Source of the DNA: JBBRXJ01 sp038248505
GTDB taxonomy: Bacteria > Bacteroidota > Bacteroidia > Bacteroidales > JBBRXJ01
Direction: 5' to 3'
Assembly: GCA_038248505.1 (NCBI GenBank)
Contig: JBBRXJ010000003.1
Location: forward strand, 1-64,000
DNA: 64,000 nt
Each line of letters opens with the position of its first letter. Position 1 is the first letter of the stretch. Of the stretch, positions 7,732 to 16,600 are shown piece after piece. Position numbers and translations under genes: made by a program. Below the pieces are notes generated by a model. It did no database searches, was not told where the DNA came from, and saw only the letters and a list, made by a program, of their open reading frames with translations.

Positions 7732-9288
7732 ATGGATATTAACGGTAAAATTTATCAAAAGTTTCTTTCAAGAAGAGAGGCTTACGACAAACAACACAAC
7801 GACAAAGAAAAAGAGATTAAACAACATTCTAAAGGCAAGTTAACAGCCCGTGAACGTATTGCTCTTTTATTTGATAAAGACACATTTGAAGAGATTGATG
7901 CATTTGTTGCTACAGCAAACTACGGTACTTATGGCAAAGTGCAAAATACCGATGGTGATGGCGTTATTACCGGATATGGTAATGTAAATGGTCGTTTAGT
8001 ATATTCGTATGCTCAAGACTTTACCGTAATGGGTGGATCGCTTGGTTGGGCTCATGCTCAAAAAATATGGAAACTACAAGACATGGCACTTAAAACAGGT
8101 GCTCCTATTATTGGTCTTATTGATTCTGGCGGTGCTCGTATTCAAGAAGGGGTTGCTAGTTTAGCAGGATATGCTGGTATTTTTAATCGAAATGTTAAAG
8201 CTTCAGGTATTATTCCTCAAATATCTGTAATTCTTGGCCCAGCTGCTGGGGGTGCGGTGTATTCTCCTGCTATTACCGATTATGTTTTTATGACTGCCAA
8301 AACCAGTTACATGTTTGTAACAGGACCTAACGTTGTTAAAGAAGTATTGAATGAAGATATTTCTTTTGAAGACTTAGGTGGTGCTAAAGTTCATGCAACA
8401 AAAAGTGGGGTAGCTCACTTTGTTTATGATGATGAAGAAAACACCATTCTTGGGGTTAAAAAGCTTCTCTCTTTTTTGCCTTCAAATAACATGGAAAATG
8501 CTCCGTTTATCGAAGGAAAAGATTCCGACGATCGTATTGTAAAGAAACTTCGTGATGTTGTGCCTGATGATCCAAATAAGCCCTATGATGTGAAAGAAGT
8601 TATTAAGCTTATTATAGATGGTGCCAAATTTTTTGAAATACATGAGCTATATGCTCAAAATGTGGTAGTTGGTTTTGCTCGTCTTAATGGCAGATGTATC
8701 GGTATTTTAGCCAATCAACCTAAGGTTCTTGCAGGTACGCTTGATATCGATTCTTCTATGAAAGCTTCTCGTTTCATTAGAACTTGCGATTGTTATAATA
8801 TCCCTATTCTTACTCTTGAAGATGTTCCTGGGTTCTTACCTGGCGTTAATCAAGAACATAATGGTATTATAAAGCACGGGGCTAAATTAATTTATGCATA
8901 CGCCGATGCATCGGTTCCTAAAATTACTGTTATCATGCGTAAATCATACGGCGGCGCATATTGTGTTATGAATAGTAAAAACCTAGGGGGCGACTTTAAC
9001 TTTGCTTGGCCTACTGCTGAAATTGCTGTTATGGGGCCTGAAGGTGCCGTGTCGATTCTTAATCGCAAGCAAATAGAAGAGTCTACCGATCCTGCTAAAA
9101 CAAAGAAAGATTTGGCTGCTGAATATCGTAGTGAAGTTGCTAACCCATACATTGCCGAAGAACGCGGTTTTATTGATGAAGTTATTGATCCCGCTTTAAC
9201 CCGTAATAAACTTATTAAAGCCTTTGAAGCGCTCGAAAATAAACATGTTTCCGTGCCTTCTCGTAAACACGGAAATGTCCCTTTATAA
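7732..9288 (+). CDS. mmdA: Acyl-CoA carboxylase/decarboxylase carboxyltransferase subunit, 518 aa
   Basis: This is the carboxyltransferase subunit of a biotin-dependent enzyme acting on propionyl-/methylmalonyl-CoA. It has crotonase-like N and C halves with the acyl-CoA oxyanion motifs SGGARIQEG (about residues 139-147) and GPAAGGAVYSP (about 164-174) in the first and GFLPGVNQE and RKSYGGAYCVM in the second. Its length matches MmdA/PccB. Whether it serves a sodium-pumping decarboxylase or a carboxylase cannot be decided, because the partner subunits (biotin carrier, biotin carboxylase or membrane pump) are not in the window. It starts four bases after the Wzz-like gene. Confidence 0.9.
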   Translation: MDINGKIYQKFLSRREAYDKQHNDKEKEIKQHSKGKLTARERIALLFDKDTFEEIDAFVATANYGTYGKVQNTDGDGVITGYGNVNGRLVYSYAQDFTVMGGSLGWAHAQKIWKLQDMALKTGAPIIGLIDSGGARIQEGVASLAGYAGIFNRNVKASGIIPQISVILGPAAGGAVYSPAITDYVFMTAKTSYMFVTGPNVVKEVLNEDISFEDLGGAKVHATKSGVAHFVYDDEENTILGVKKLLSFLPSNNMENAPFIEGKDSDDRIVKKLRDVVPDDPNKPYDVKEVIKLIIDGAKFFEIHELYAQNVVVGFARLNGRCIGILANQPKVLAGTLDIDSSMKASRFIRTCDCYNIPILTLEDVPGFLPGVNQEHNGIIKHGAKLIYAYADASVPKITVIMRKSYGGAYCVMNSKNLGGDFNFAWPTAEIAVMGPEGAVSILNRKQIEESTDPAKTKKDLAAEYRSEVANPYIAEERGFIDEVIDPALTRNKLIKAFEALENKHVSVPSRKHGNVPL

Positions 9289-9296
9289 TCTTTTTA

Positions 9297-9335
9297 TAAC
9301 GAACATGGTTCAATAAGCCATGTTCGTTACTTTTA
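9297..9335 (+). terminator. Rho-independent terminator after mmdA
   Basis: A perfect 12-bp stem (TAACGAACATGG with its complement, 9-base loop) is followed by a short T-rich tail. It begins nine bases after the mmdA stop. Confidence 0.8.
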
Positions 9336-9423
9336 CTCTATTCTATAAATCGTTCTCAATACATTCTTATATTAACAATATGAATGTGTTTGAATCGCTT
9401 ACTCCTTATTAAAATCTTTTATA

Positions 9424-10857
9424 TTGACCGAGAAAAACAAAACATATTTAATATATATAATTGTATTTCTTTTTGTTATTCTCAATGCAATTTCTCTATA
9501 TAAAGAATTCTATTTTCTTACTATTTTCCCTATTGCATTAGCTGTTCTCTGTATTGGTATTTTTTCTCTTGATAAGCTTCTTATCATTATAACTGCTCTT
9601 ACTCCACTTTCAATTTCTCTTAATGAAATTGGTATTGAAATCCCGTTTGATTTATTTATACCAACAGAACCCTTAATTTTACTAGTACTTCTGCTTTTTG
9701 TTCTTAAATCACTTTACACAAAAAGCTTAGATAAAAAAATAATTAATCATCCTTTAACTATTGTTATTGCCATTAATCTTTTGTGGATTTTTATTACCTC
9801 TCTTACAAGTACTGATATACTCGTTTCTCTTAAATTCTTTTTGGTGCGTTTATGGTATCTTGTTTCATTCTATTATCTGGCAATAATACTTTTTAAGAAT
9901 GCTCAAAACATATATCGTTTTCTTTGGGCATATATCATTTCATTTTCTATTGTTATTATTTATTCTATTTATAACCAAAATGAAGTTGGCTTCTCAAACA
10001 TCAATGCAGCACATTTTGTTATGGAGCCTTTTTATAACGATCATACCTCGTACGGTGCAATAATTGCGATGTTTATTCCTGTTCTTTTAGGATTAATCAT
10101 CAATGAAATTAATCATTTTCGAAAATGGTCTATCACTTTTTTTATTCTTATTCTTTTTATTACCGCGCTGCTTCTTTCGTATACTCGTGCTGCTTGGATT
10201 AGTCTTATTGGCGCATTCTTAGTATGGATTAGCCTAATGATGCGTTTACGACTGACACATATTTTAACCATACTTTTTTCTATATCATTGATTTTTATTT
10301 TATTTCAAAATTCTTTTATCATGAAAATGGAAGAAAATAAAAAAAATCAACGTACCAACATAGCAGAACATGCCGAAACAATCACCAACATTACTACAGA
10401 TGACTCAAATAAAGAGCGTATTAATCGTTGGAAATGTGCTTTAAAAATGTTCGTCGAGAAACCAATTTTTGGCTGGGGTCCGGGAACCTATATGTTTAAA
10501 TATGCTCCCTATCAATTATCGTATGATCGTACTTCTATTAGTACCAACAGAGCCGACGGCGGAAATGCGCACAGCGAATATATTGGGCCACTTGCAGAAT
10601 CAGGAATATTGGGAACACTCACGTTTATCGCTATTGTAATTACTAGCATCGTTTATGGTTTTAAACTTAGTCAAGAAACTAAAAATAAAAGGCTACGAAT
10701 TACTGTTATTGCTTGCTTTATTGGATTAACGACCTATTTCATTCACGGTTCTCTTAACAATTTCCTCGATACAGATAAAGCCGCTGTACCCTTTTGGGGC
10801 TTTATTGCTATCCTTATAGCTACCGATCTATATCATAAAAATGATAGTAATAATTAG
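9424..10857 (+). CDS. O-antigen ligase/polymerase family membrane protein, 477 aa
   Basis: This is a polytopic inner-membrane protein of the Wzy_C (WaaL/Wzy) superfamily, which joins or polymerises surface-polysaccharide units on periplasmic lipid carriers. About 11 hydrophobic helices are visible. The large periplasmic loop after about residue 300 carries the family pattern ERINRWKCALKMF and PIFGWGPGTY, and the motif NAHSEYIGPLAESG contains the usual His. The start used is TTG because no ATG lies near the first helix. A ligase and a polymerase cannot be separated by sequence alone. Confidence 0.85.
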   Translation: MTEKNKTYLIYIIVFLFVILNAISLYKEFYFLTIFPIALAVLCIGIFSLDKLLIIITALTPLSISLNEIGIEIPFDLFIPTEPLILLVLLLFVLKSLYTKSLDKKIINHPLTIVIAINLLWIFITSLTSTDILVSLKFFLVRLWYLVSFYYLAIILFKNAQNIYRFLWAYIISFSIVIIYSIYNQNEVGFSNINAAHFVMEPFYNDHTSYGAIIAMFIPVLLGLIINEINHFRKWSITFFILILFITALLLSYTRAAWISLIGAFLVWISLMMRLRLTHILTILFSISLIFILFQNSFIMKMEENKKNQRTNIAEHAETITNITTDDSNKERINRWKCALKMFVEKPIFGWGPGTYMFKYAPYQLSYDRTSISTNRADGGNAHSEYIGPLAESGILGTLTFIAIVITSIVYGFKLSQETKNKRLRITVIACFIGLTTYFIHGSLNNFLDTDKAAVPFWGFIAILIATDLYHKNDSNN

Positions 10858-10858
10858 T

Positions 10859-10884
10859 AAGAGCGTGACTTTATGTTGCTCTTT
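10859..10884. terminator. Short hairpin between convergent genes
   Basis: AAGAGC and GCTCTT can pair over a 13-base loop just after the O-antigen ligase-like gene and facing polA. The stem is short and the T tract weak, so this is a tentative bidirectional terminator. Confidence 0.3.
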
Positions 10885-10923
10885 AACTAATTCATCTTTC
10901 CTTATTTAATACCCAACATTTCA

Positions 10924-13698
10924 TTAGTGCGCCTCCAGCCAATTATTTCCACTTCCCATCTCAACACGCAGTGGAACTAGTAATGTCACAGCATTCTCCA
11001 TATTTCGTTTTACTAATTCTTTCAAAGTTTCCAATTCATCTTTCAATACATCAAATACCAACTCATCATGAACCTGAAGAATCATTCTACTTTTAAAGTT
11101 TTTGTCTTTCATCTCACTATGTATATTTATCATCGCTAACTTAATAATATCGGCTGCTGAACCTTGCACAGGTGCATTAATAGCATTACGTTCTGCAAAT
11201 CCTCGCACAATACCATTGCGCGAATTAATATCGGGTAAATAACGACGCCGACCCATAATCGTTTCCACATAACCCTTCTCACGTGCATCTGCAATAGCTT
11301 GCGACATATACGTTCGAACACCCGGAAAGGTTTTAAAATAATTATCAATTAACTCTTTGGCATCCTTACGTGCAATGCTTAAACGACCGGCTAAACCATA
11401 AGCTGAAATACCATAAATAATACCAAAATTTGCCGTTTTAGCGTTGCGTCGCATATCTGTTGTTACTTCACCTAAAGGCAATCCATAAATTTTTGCTGCC
11501 GTTGCTGTATGAATATCCTCATCTTGCATAAAAGCCTCAATCATGCCCTCATCTTTGCTTACGTGAGCCATTATGCGCAATTCAATCTGTGAATAATCTG
11601 CCGACAAAAGTACATGCGAATCGTTTGAAGGTATAAATGCTTTTCGTATTTCACGACCTCGCTCCTCACGAATGGGAATATTTTGCAAATTCGGATTATT
11701 CGAACTAAGCCGTCCAGTTGCAGTTACAGCCTGATTAAACGAAGTATGTATTTTTCCTGTTTTTGAATTTACCAGTGATGGTAATGACTCAACATATGAC
11801 GAGAGTAATTTGCGTAATGATCGAAATTCCAAAATTTTGCCGATAATAGGATGTGCATCACGTAACTTCTCTAAAACGTCTTCCGCTGTTGAATACTGTT
11901 TTGTCTTCGTTTTTTGTGCGCCATCACTTATTTTTAAGCGTTCAAACAATACCTCGCCTAACTGCTTTGGCGATGAAATATTAAAAGCTTGTCCGCCCGC
12001 TAACTCAATAATCTCGCTCTCAAGTTGAATTAAATCTGCTCGTAAAATATCACCCGACACATTTAAGGCTTCACTATTAATACGAACACCCTCCCACTCC
12101 ATATCAGCTAAAACAACAACCAAAGGCATTTCAATAGTTTGAGAAAGTTTTTCAGAGTGCAATTCCTTAAGTTCTTTTTCAAAAATTGATGCTAATTTTA
12201 AAGTGATATCAGCATCTTCGCATGCATAATTTTTAATTTTATTAATCTCTACACTACGCATGGTTCCTTGTCCCTCGCCTTTTTTACCTATTAACTCTTC
12301 AATGCTTACTGTTTTATATCCCAAATAATTTTCAGCCAAAACATCCATATTATGTCGCTGCTCAGGCTGTAAAATATAATGGGCTAGCATGGTATCAAAA
12401 ATGAGGCCTTGTACAAACACAGTATAATTTTTAAGAACTAGAATATCAAATTTTAAATTCTGTCCTATTTTTTCTATTTCCGTATTTTCTAAAATTGATT
12501 TAAACTCGTTTACAATTTTTTGTGCCTCTGTACGGTCTGCTGGTATTGGGATATAAAAAGCCTCTCCCTCAAAATAAGCAATAGAGATACCTACAAGCTG
12601 CGCATGATAAACATCGAGACCCGTTGTTTCAGTATCAAAACAAAAACGTTTTTGATTTTTTAAGACCTCAATAAGTTCAAAACGAAGCTCGGGAGTATCC
12701 AAAAGCTTGTAATCGTGCGCTGCATCCGTGATAGAGAGCAGTGTTTTTTGAGGCTGCTCCATTGGCATATCATCAAACAAAGAAGGTTGCATGATTGCCG
12801 GAGTCTTTTTTACTTCTGCGGCAGGATTTTGGGCTCTAAATCGATTTTGAAGATTTTTGAACTCTAATTCATCAAAAATGATTTGTAATGCATCTGTATC
12901 ATGTCCTTTCATTAACAGTTGATTTTCATCTAATTCAATTGGTGTATTTAAATCAATTGTTACTAGAATCTTCGATAACTTTATATTTTCTATATTATTA
13001 AATATTGTTTCTTTAATCTTTCCAGTAAGTGAACTATAGTTTTCTATCAGATTTTCAACTGTTTTAAAATCTCCAACTAATTTTCTTGCTGTTTTTTCGC
13101 CCACTCCTTTCGCACCGGGAATATTATCTGAAGCATCGCCCCACAATGCTAAAATATCGCGTACCTGATCGGGATGTTCTATAGTAAACTTTTTCTTTAC
13201 TTCATCTACTCCAAGTATCTCAACATCACCTCCAGATCGACCTGGTTTATACATAAATACATTGTCCTTTACTAATTGACAATAATCTTTATCGCTGGTC
13301 ATCATATACGTTTGAAATCCAAACTTTGATGCCTTGTTACTTAAAGCTCCAATTACATCATCGGCCTCATAATTCTCTACCTGAATTACGGCTATATTCA
13401 TTGCCTCCAATATCTTCTTTATATAAGGAATTGCAAATCGAATACCCTCCGGTGTTTCTTCTCGATGCGCTTTATAATCGGGATAAATATCCTGCCTAAA
13501 GGATTTTGATGGATCAAAAACTACTGCCATATGCGTGGGCTTTTCCTTATTTATAACATCTAAAATGGTATTAATAAATCCAAATACGGCGGAGGTGTTT
13601 TGACCCTTTGAATTCATTCGCGGATTATTTATAAACGCATAATAGGCCCGGTAAATAAGAGCAAAAGCATCTAGTAAGAAAAGTTTTTTTTCGTTCAT
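10924..13698 (-). CDS. polA: DNA polymerase I, 924 aa
   Basis: This is the repair and Okazaki-fragment polymerase. The 5'-3' exonuclease domain fills about residues 1-290 (LLDAFALIYRAYYAF; DDVIGALS; GVGEKTARKL). The 3'-5' exonuclease domain keeps its acidic residues (CFDTETTGLD, about 353; YACEDADIT). The polymerase domain shows motif A (DYSQIELRIMAH, about 699), motif B (RRNAKTANFGIIYGIS) and motif C (QVHDELVFD, about 873). All three activities look intact, unlike some family members that lost proofreading. It is a single-gene transcript, convergent with its left neighbour. Confidence 0.97.
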   Translation of the reverse strand: MNEKKLFLLDAFALIYRAYYAFINNPRMNSKGQNTSAVFGFINTILDVINKEKPTHMAVVFDPSKSFRQDIYPDYKAHREETPEGIRFAIPYIKKILEAMNIAVIQVENYEADDVIGALSNKASKFGFQTYMMTSDKDYCQLVKDNVFMYKPGRSGGDVEILGVDEVKKKFTIEHPDQVRDILALWGDASDNIPGAKGVGEKTARKLVGDFKTVENLIENYSSLTGKIKETIFNNIENIKLSKILVTIDLNTPIELDENQLLMKGHDTDALQIIFDELEFKNLQNRFRAQNPAAEVKKTPAIMQPSLFDDMPMEQPQKTLLSITDAAHDYKLLDTPELRFELIEVLKNQKRFCFDTETTGLDVYHAQLVGISIAYFEGEAFYIPIPADRTEAQKIVNEFKSILENTEIEKIGQNLKFDILVLKNYTVFVQGLIFDTMLAHYILQPEQRHNMDVLAENYLGYKTVSIEELIGKKGEGQGTMRSVEINKIKNYACEDADITLKLASIFEKELKELHSEKLSQTIEMPLVVVLADMEWEGVRINSEALNVSGDILRADLIQLESEIIELAGGQAFNISSPKQLGEVLFERLKISDGAQKTKTKQYSTAEDVLEKLRDAHPIIGKILEFRSLRKLLSSYVESLPSLVNSKTGKIHTSFNQAVTATGRLSSNNPNLQNIPIREERGREIRKAFIPSNDSHVLLSADYSQIELRIMAHVSKDEGMIEAFMQDEDIHTATAAKIYGLPLGEVTTDMRRNAKTANFGIIYGISAYGLAGRLSIARKDAKELIDNYFKTFPGVRTYMSQAIADAREKGYVETIMGRRRYLPDINSRNGIVRGFAERNAINAPVQGSAADIIKLAMINIHSEMKDKNFKSRMILQVHDELVFDVLKDELETLKELVKRNMENAVTLLVPLRVEMGSGNNWLEAH

Positions 13699-14041
13699 GA
13701 ATTATATTTTGATGTGCTGAAAAAATATTTGATATTAAATAAACCTTTGTAAACAATTTGCCTATTAAATTACCCCTGGCTTTAGCAAGTGGTAAGAAAT
13801 TCAATGAAAAACCCGGCTTTAGCAAAAAAATCAAAAATCCTTATTGTTTTTATATTATATCTTTCTACCTAAATATCAGATTGCTAAGCTTAAGCATGTC
13901 CTTGATGTATACTAATGTAGAATCAGATAATATAATTCCTGTATTTTATCCTCTAATATATATAAAAAGTCTTTTTAAGCACATCTAAATAAGAAATGGC
14001 CTTAGTAGGTGTACACTTTTTATTATATACGATGATGCTCA
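13699..14041. other. Gene-free stretch between polA and queD
   Basis: This AT-rich spacer is upstream of polA. The phrase GGCTTTAGCAA occurs twice about 43 bases apart. No promoter, RNA or coding signal that I could support was seen. Confidence 0.4.
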
Positions 14042-14491
14042 TTAACCCTGATCGGCAGCAAACCACTCAGCATAAGAATTTGCGGTTTCGGCTAATTTAA
14101 TACTTACGAGTTGAATGCTGACTGGTAATTTTAATTGTATTTTTTTAGCAAAGTCTATAAGCATATTTTCACATGTTGGTTGATAAGCTGTGAGTATGGT
14201 CTTTTCAAACATCTGACTGCTTTGTTTTATCCAGGAATGATCGGCTTCATTGCTTATAACCACAGAATGATCAAAGGGTTTTATAATTTCTTGCTGTACT
14301 ATTTCTTTTAATACTCCAAAATCTAGTACCATGCCTAGTTTTACGTTCCCTTTTTCTTCAATAGGTTGCCCCTTAACTGTTACTGAAAGACGATAGGAAT
14401 GCCCATGAATATTACGACAGGAACCATCGTAATTCCACAGCGCATGCGCCATCTCAAAACTAAACTCTTTTGTTAAACGAATATAACTCAT
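14042..14491 (-). CDS. queD: 6-carboxytetrahydropterin synthase, QueD family, 149 aa
   Basis: This enzyme of the queuosine pathway converts dihydroneopterin triphosphate to 6-carboxy-tetrahydropterin. The zinc ligands are seen as His in FEMAHALW (about residue 16) and the pair in NIHGHSYRL (about 29 and 31), with the catalytic Cys in DGSCRNIHG. The later segments MVLDFGVLKEIV and PTCENMLIDFA are typical of the PTPS/QueD fold. No other queuosine genes are nearby. Length and motifs fit well. Confidence 0.92.
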   Translation of the reverse strand: MSYIRLTKEFSFEMAHALWNYDGSCRNIHGHSYRLSVTVKGQPIEEKGNVKLGMVLDFGVLKEIVQQEIIKPFDHSVVISNEADHSWIKQSSQMFEKTILTAYQPTCENMLIDFAKKIQLKLPVSIQLVSIKLAETANSYAEWFAADQG

Positions 14492-14823
14492 TTCTTACTG
14501 TCTTTTAATTCGCTATTATTTTGAAGTGTTTCATTTTAAATAAGGTAAACTAGTGAACCAAATTGCTTATTTATACGGATGCTATTTTTGCTTATTGCCA
14601 ATGCTCTGTCAGCTACACCCCAAATGTCTGCGGATAAACCAAATAAATCTATAATTATAGTAGTCACATTTGAGTTTTAATAACATCTGAGTTTTCCCTG
14701 ATTGTGTGTGATGGTAATAAATTTGGCGATTGCGGTCGTTTTTTCTATTTTTAAATATAAAAATTTAAGCGCTATATTAGCACTTAATAAGCTAATTCTC
14801 AGAAATTTATTTATTCCTTTTTA

Positions 14824-14875
14824 ATATATTCATTTGTCATATTCATTTGTCATATTCATTTGTCATATTCATTTG
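14824..14875. repeat. 13-bp tandem repeat, four units
   Basis: The unit CATATTCATTTGT is present four times head to tail (the first and last units each differ by one base). It overlaps the 3' end of the HEPN-like relic, whose last codons were generated by the repeat. Slippage is the likely origin. It is too short and has no spacers, so it is not a CRISPR. Confidence 0.85.
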
Positions 14876-14971
14876 ATTCAGAACATATTTCCTAATTATT
14901 TTAGCAATTTTAATTGCTTGTTCAATTTCTTCGTTTGTAAGATCTATGATTGAATCTGGGTAACGTATTTT
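14843..14971 (-). pseudogene. HEPN-domain protein, C-terminal relic
   Basis: The minus strand encodes about 42 residues, reading KIRYPDSIIDLTNEEIEQAI then KIAKIIRKYV. This matches the last helix of small HEPN proteins, where an R-Y-P motif is followed by an acidic turn and a helix rich in Glu/Ala/Ile. HEPN proteins are RNases or nucleotidyltransferase partners in toxin-antitoxin pairs. A stop codon directly precedes this piece, and no start, catalytic RxxxxH or MNT partner is found. It is a remnant recognised from a short match. Confidence 0.45.
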
Positions 14972-15049
14972 CTAATTATGTTATCAATTGACTAAAATCA
15001 CTGCATTTATTTTGCAGCTAAATTATTATAAAGAAACAAAAAAATTGTC

Positions 15050-15334
15050 CTAAATACAATTCTTAATACATTCAACAATGGTAGTTAACTTCTCATGTTT
15101 CAAATAATAAAAAGTATTTTTTCCATCGCGCTTTGAATTTAAAACTCCTTTGTCTTTAAGAATACCCAAATGATGAGAGGCCGTTGACTGATCTATCTCA
15201 AGCAATTCATGAATTTCTGTTACCGATAATTTCTTTCCATCCTCTAACTGATTAATTATCGCAATACGCATTGGATGGGCAATGGCTTTTAACACCGAAG
15301 ATGCTTTTTCAAGCTGTTCTGATTTGATTTTCAT
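15050..15334 (-). CDS. ArsR-family transcriptional regulator, 94 aa
   Basis: This is a small winged-helix DNA-binding regulator. It shows the canonical HTH: SVLKAIAHPMRIAIINQLED, then KKLSVTEIHELLEIDQSTAS with the recognition helix STASHHLGILKDKGVL, then the wing SKRDGKNTFYYL. It lacks the ELCVCDL metal-binding motif of ArsR/SmtB sensors, although a Cys lies in the last residues (IVECIKNCI). The inducer is therefore unknown. No target operon is adjacent; it is divergent from the polyprenyl synthase. Confidence 0.88.
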   Translation of the reverse strand: MKIKSEQLEKASSVLKAIAHPMRIAIINQLEDGKKLSVTEIHELLEIDQSTASHHLGILKDKGVLNSKRDGKNTFYYLKHEKLTTIVECIKNCI

Positions 15335-15478
15335 AAATTTAAATATATTATATATGCAAATATATAACTTTTTGCTTATTATCTGTAAATATGATGTTTA
15401 TATAATTAATTTTAGACCTTATTTTTTAATTTCTTTATCTATTACACGCTGTCACTAATAATCTACATACAAACTCGT

Positions 15479-15486
15479 TATATTTG
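15479..15486 (+). promoter_or_regulatory. Bacteroidota-type -7 element for the polyprenyl synthase
   Basis: TATATTTG matches TAnnTTTG and lies 15 bases before the ATG, leaving a short leader as is common in this phylum. Confidence 0.45.
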
Positions 15487-15500
15487 TACAAACAAAAGCA

Positions 15501-16475
15501 ATGATCTCACTCGCAAATATTCAAAAGCCAGTTAATAAAGAACTTCAAGAGTTTGAAAAAAGCTTTCGTGACTCCATGAAAAGCAAAGTGGCCTTGCTTG
15601 ACATAATCACCAGCTATATAATTCGCAACAAAGGAAAACAGCTACGTCCTCTCTTTGTTTTTTTAGCTGCTCGTAGTTTAAATGAGGTAAAACCGGCTAC
15701 TTATGTGGCAGCATCGCTTATTGAATTATTGCATACCGCCACACTTATTCATGATGATGTGGTTGACGAATCGTTTGAACGTCGCGGTTTCTTTAGTATA
15801 AATGCCTTATGGCGTGGTAAAATTGCCGTATTGGTGGGCGATTATTTATTGTCGCGCGGTTTACTTCTTGCCCTCGATCATAAAGAATATGACCTGCTTC
15901 ATACAGTATCTGATGCAGTGCGCGAAATGAGCGAAGGAGAAATTATGCAAATTCGCAAAACACGCGATTTACTTACTGATCCTGATGAATACTATGAAAT
16001 AATTACAAAAAAAACCGCCTCTTTATTTGGGGCATGTATGGCTTCTGGTGCTCAATCCGTAGCTGCCGATAAAAAAATAATTGAAGATTATAAACAAGCT
16101 GGAATATTTGCTGGTATTGCTTTTCAGATAAAAGACGATCTGCTAGATTATGAAAAATCGTCCATAATTGGTAAACCAAAAGGCAATGATATAAAAGAGA
16201 AAAAAATCACGCTCCCTCTCATTTACGGCTTAATGAAAGCGAGTGAAAAAGATCGAAAACACATTATTTCGCTAATTAAAAACGCCAATCGCAAAAAACA
16301 CAAAATAGGCGAAATCATTGACTTTGCACACAATAGTGGAGGCATTGACTTTGCACGTCAAGAGATGAGCCGTTACAAACACTTGTCGCTCGATATACTT
16401 TTAAAATACCCTCAAAATGAGGCAATGATATCGCTTCTGACTCTTATTGATTATGTTATTAATCGGGATAAATAA
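15501..16475 (+). CDS. ispB: Polyprenyl diphosphate synthase (IspB type), 324 aa
   Basis: This enzyme elongates isopentenyl diphosphate into the long prenyl tail of menaquinone. Both aspartate-rich motifs are intact: the first in TLIHDDVVDESFERRG (about residue 90) and the second in AFQIKDDLLDYE (about 215). The first motif lacks the two-residue insertion of short-chain farnesyl synthases and small residues precede it, which suggests a long-chain product. The region GNKGKQLRPLF at about 37 binds diphosphate. The product length cannot be read from sequence. Confidence 0.93.
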   Translation: MISLANIQKPVNKELQEFEKSFRDSMKSKVALLDIITSYIIRNKGKQLRPLFVFLAARSLNEVKPATYVAASLIELLHTATLIHDDVVDESFERRGFFSINALWRGKIAVLVGDYLLSRGLLLALDHKEYDLLHTVSDAVREMSEGEIMQIRKTRDLLTDPDEYYEIITKKTASLFGACMASGAQSVAADKKIIEDYKQAGIFAGIAFQIKDDLLDYEKSSIIGKPKGNDIKEKKITLPLIYGLMKASEKDRKHIISLIKNANRKKHKIGEIIDFAHNSGGIDFARQEMSRYKHLSLDILLKYPQNEAMISLLTLIDYVINRDK

Positions 16476-16600
16476 ATCCTTTATTTTTAACCACTTTCGC
16501 TACTGACTTGTCATATTATAGATATATACCGTGGTTAAAACCCACGAATAGAATAACCGCTGATATCTCAGTCTTGAATGACTTGAACCGCAGAATAAAA

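Larger units (their letters stand above)
14492..15049. other. Gene-free stretch with a HEPN relic and tandem repeat
   Basis: Apart from the 13-bp tandem repeat (14,824-14,875) and the short HEPN-like coding relic (14,843-14,971), this stretch is AT-rich DNA with no supportable gene. Confidence 0.5.

Noticed and set aside
9424..9426. A downstream ATG as the start of the O-antigen ligase-like gene
   Set aside because: The next in-frame ATGs lie after several membrane helices, so TTG at 9,424 is the only start giving a full protein.
14824..14875. Possible CRISPR array
   Set aside because: The four 13-bp units are directly adjacent with no spacers, and no cas genes are in the window.
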